DNA of 64,000 nt from Clavulina sp. PMI_390 (Eukaryota; Basidiomycota; Agaricomycetes; Cantharellales; Hydnaceae): contig WIDE01000005.1 in assembly GCA_015039315.1 (NCBI GenBank), positions 28,833 to 92,832 of the forward strand. Direction: 5' to 3'. Positions 61,860-64,000 of the stretch are shown here, piece by piece. The translations under genes and the position numbers were made by a program. Under the pieces are notes generated by a model. It worked only from the letters and a program-made list of their open reading frames with translations, was not told where the DNA came from and searched no databases. Numbering within the stretch: the first letter of the stretch is position 1; every line of letters starts with the position of its first letter.

Positions 61860-63600
61860 ATGCCTCGACCCCAATCGTTTGCTTCTCCGTACGCGCACCG
61901 GCCAGGATGTCCTATGTGTGGCATTGTTGCGACGCCATACCAGCGCAATGACATCCTTGCCGCGGGCACGAGCAGTCGTGGTACGGCCTCTCCGCCACCG
62001 CTTTCACGCCCTGCTTCTCTCATCGGTCGTGCTCTTAACTCAGCGAGCCCTGATTCTGAAACTGGTTCTGTCCGCTCCGGAAACGGCGCCAACCTCACGT
62101 ATGGTGGACTGCCAGTGGACGCAACGGCGCACTCAAGCACGACCAACGTTATCGTCCACAAAGACTCCAATATCACAGCGTATGTGGAGAAAAAATTTCC
62201 AGTCTCGAGCAAAGGCCACATCATCCTTGTTCTCAAGTATGTTCTTACCACACTCCGTCACGCTGTGCAGGAGCATCCATCAGAATTCTTACGCCGCTGC
62301 TTTCCCTATACTCCAGTCTCCACGTCCCCAACATATACAGTCTTGTGAGCCCTCATGACGATCAGCGTCTGTTTCCGTTGTTGCTTTAAATAGAATTATC
62401 TCACCCCTTGATACAGTCTCCTAATGACCTCCCACTCTTGAGCCACATTCAAGCTGTCGCCAATCAACTGCTCTACTCTCTCAACCCCCCACCTGTCCCG
62501 TCCTCTCCTGGTCCCAGATCGAATGCAGAGGAAAGGAGATCTCACCACGTTCCTCTCAACGCTTCCTCCTCGTCACAAGACCAGAACTATCGCGTCGGGT
62601 TCATCACACCTCCTTGGAAGGACAACAAGATCCCCATTACGGACCATTTGCACTGCCATGCGTTCATAGGCACCCCAGATCTTGCTGGCTGGTGGCGAGG
62701 GGTCGCCTACAGTGGCGTGGCTTGGTATCCCATTCAAGATCTAATAGCAGAAATTCGGTGAGTCCTCCTGCCTATATACAAGATATAACACTCCAAGACT
62801 CATCATGCAACTTTAAAATGACTCCTGACTGATACCTTTCTAAAAAAAAATCTTCCGTTGCTCTGCGCTGCGCTTCGTCATATGATCGCGTCATATATTG
62901 CGTTTCACCGTCCCGGGTGCCGCCTTGTATCCATCCTCGTCTCGCGTCGTCATCCAGGGAGAGTGTGTCTAACAACCGGATAAAATCTGGGTACGAAAAC
63001 CGTGGAAATGCGCCAATCGACATGGTGCCTGGCGCAGGTTCCGTGAGCGGTACTGCCGATGGCCGCCCTGAACAGTTCCTCCCTCTCCCGCTCAACGCCA
63101 ACAAGCCCAACATGAGTCCGGCCCCAACCCCCAATCCTACCCAGATGAACATTGGGTCTTCCACTTCTTTGTTGGGTGGCCAAGATTCATCTTCCAGTTC
63201 CGTCAACCTCAGAGGAATCCCTTCCCTCCGCGTTTCGACTTCTGGCGTTGAGCATTTTGATCAGACAATGCTCGCAGACCCGAACGCGACCCCAACTGGC
63301 CTTCGCTCTGGATATGCAGTATCTCCAGCTGTGGCCGGAGGTGGCAGCGTGGACCTCGGCTCGTTCCGCTCCGTACCCGGTTCGGATGCCGAGTTTTTTG
63401 AGCCTTCATCGGCGCAGCCAGCACAAAGGCAGAACTCGACAGGGAGTTCCGGTGCGCAACACAAGCCGCGAGAGAGCTTTGACGAGGCTGCGTGGGAGGG
63501 CATGGATGGCTCGCCTGGAGGCACGTTTGAAGGCGATGAAGGTCAAGCGGGGCCGGGGCCAAACACCATCAAGGCGCTTCATGCGGTTGCGTCGTCTTAA
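61860..63600 (+). CDS. HIT-like domain protein
   Basis: ATG 61860: MPRPQSFASPYAHRPGCPMC, a possible CPMC metal site, then a Ser/Pro-rich insert and VIVHKDSNITAYVEKKFPVS, GHIILVLK (intron) LHVPNIYSLVSPHDDQ. After an uncertain join near 62370-62420 come LPLLSHIQAVANQLLYSL, YRVGFITPPWKDNKIPIT and DHLHCHAFIG, which has the H-x-H-x-H nucleotide-hydrolase motif, followed by GWWRGVAYSGVAWYPIQDLI AEIR. The C-terminal 210 residues are disordered, Ser/Gly/Pro-rich, ending IKALHAVASS. HIT proteins act on nucleotide phosphates or adenylates; the substrate here is unknown. Head to head with TRAX. Confidence 0.75.
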
Positions 63601-64000
63601 AGGCAAATTCTTTCATCCTTCGCGTCGCCGTTCGTGCCATCTGTTGTCATCACTTATACCCCTCCGCCCCATCAGAGTTTTGCTAGCGCTCATACGCGTG
63701 CCCAAAGTAGTCTGCATCCTACCCCGATTTCCTCTTCCCTGTGTTCCCTCATTAATTCTAGCTTTCAATCACCAGGGGCTCTATAACAAGTCCCTTCGGA
63801 CCACCAGTATCTATCGGCGGATGTCACGTGGCTGCGTTTGTCGTCTGTCATCCGTTTTTCATCCATCCTACAATCCATCTATGATCCCAAATCAAAGAAC
63901 CGTGCGCTCCTCATTTCTTGGTGTAGCAATACTAATATCATCATCGTTATCGTGTGCGGATAAGCTAGAGTTGAAATCTGAAGCGATGCACCTGAGCGGC
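63601..64000. other. 3' flank at window edge, no gene seen
   Basis: Pyrimidine-rich sequence following the HIT-like stop codon; probably 3' UTR then intergenic DNA. Confidence 0.4.

Overview
The window is nuclear DNA from a filamentous basidiomycete, most likely an Agaricomycete; a Rhizoctonia/Ceratobasidium-type fungus would fit, but the species is inference. Evidence: every conserved gene is broken by short introns (mostly 50-70 nt, GT-AG), genes are close together on both strands, and the gene content is fungal: a subfamily C GH45 cellulase with CBM1, DUF6534 membrane proteins, an Och1-type mannosyltransferase, an Mcp1-like DUF1691 protein and a SCAP/Scp1. Intron-bearing nuclear tRNA genes are present. 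CDS coordinates are gene spans from start codon to stop codon including introns; exon joins were made by eye.

Layout. 1-343: N-terminus of a gene leaving the left edge. 871-962: tRNA-Ser. 1365-2063: uncertain membrane-anchored ORF. 2742-9393: compact housekeeping block of DCN1 (-), CIA2 (+), MCP1 (-) and THOC1 (+), with alternating head-to-head and tail-to-tail spacing. 9667-11713: first copy of an unrecognised protein family (-). 12362-14169: OCH1-like (+), tail-to-tail with HAT1 (-, 14365-16286). 16536-16971: tRNA-Thr locus, a tRNA-like relic and a scaffold gap (N) that appears to duplicate one tRNA. 17861-23485: large unrecognised protein (-). 23486-26651: gene-poor, with a dispersed T-rich repeat. 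26652-31902: two DUF6534 membrane proteins tail to tail. 33624-37906: SCAP. 38400-39728: F-box protein. 42157-43781: GH45-CBM1 cellulase (-). 45281-47801: REX4-like exonuclease that has lost most catalytic residues. 49041-51477: glutathione reductase. 51839-51928: tRNA-Arg. 52949-54986: second copy of the unrecognised family (+). 55662-57460: MYND protein. 57694-58252: MIT-domain fragment. 58326-59876: VASt-domain lipid-transfer-like protein. 60194-61396: TRAX (-). 61860-63600: HIT-like protein (+).

How the genes relate: there is no obvious single pathway or biosynthetic cluster. Most genes are core functions: cullin neddylation, cytosolic Fe-S assembly, mitochondrial membrane, mRNA export, histone acetylation, N-glycan outer chain, sterol sensing, glutathione redox and small-RNA processing. 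The accessory interest lies in the unrecognised paralogue pair at the two ends of the window, the large uncharacterised protein, the apparent pseudo-exonuclease, the truncated MIT gene against a VASt gene, and the assembly artefact at the tRNA locus.
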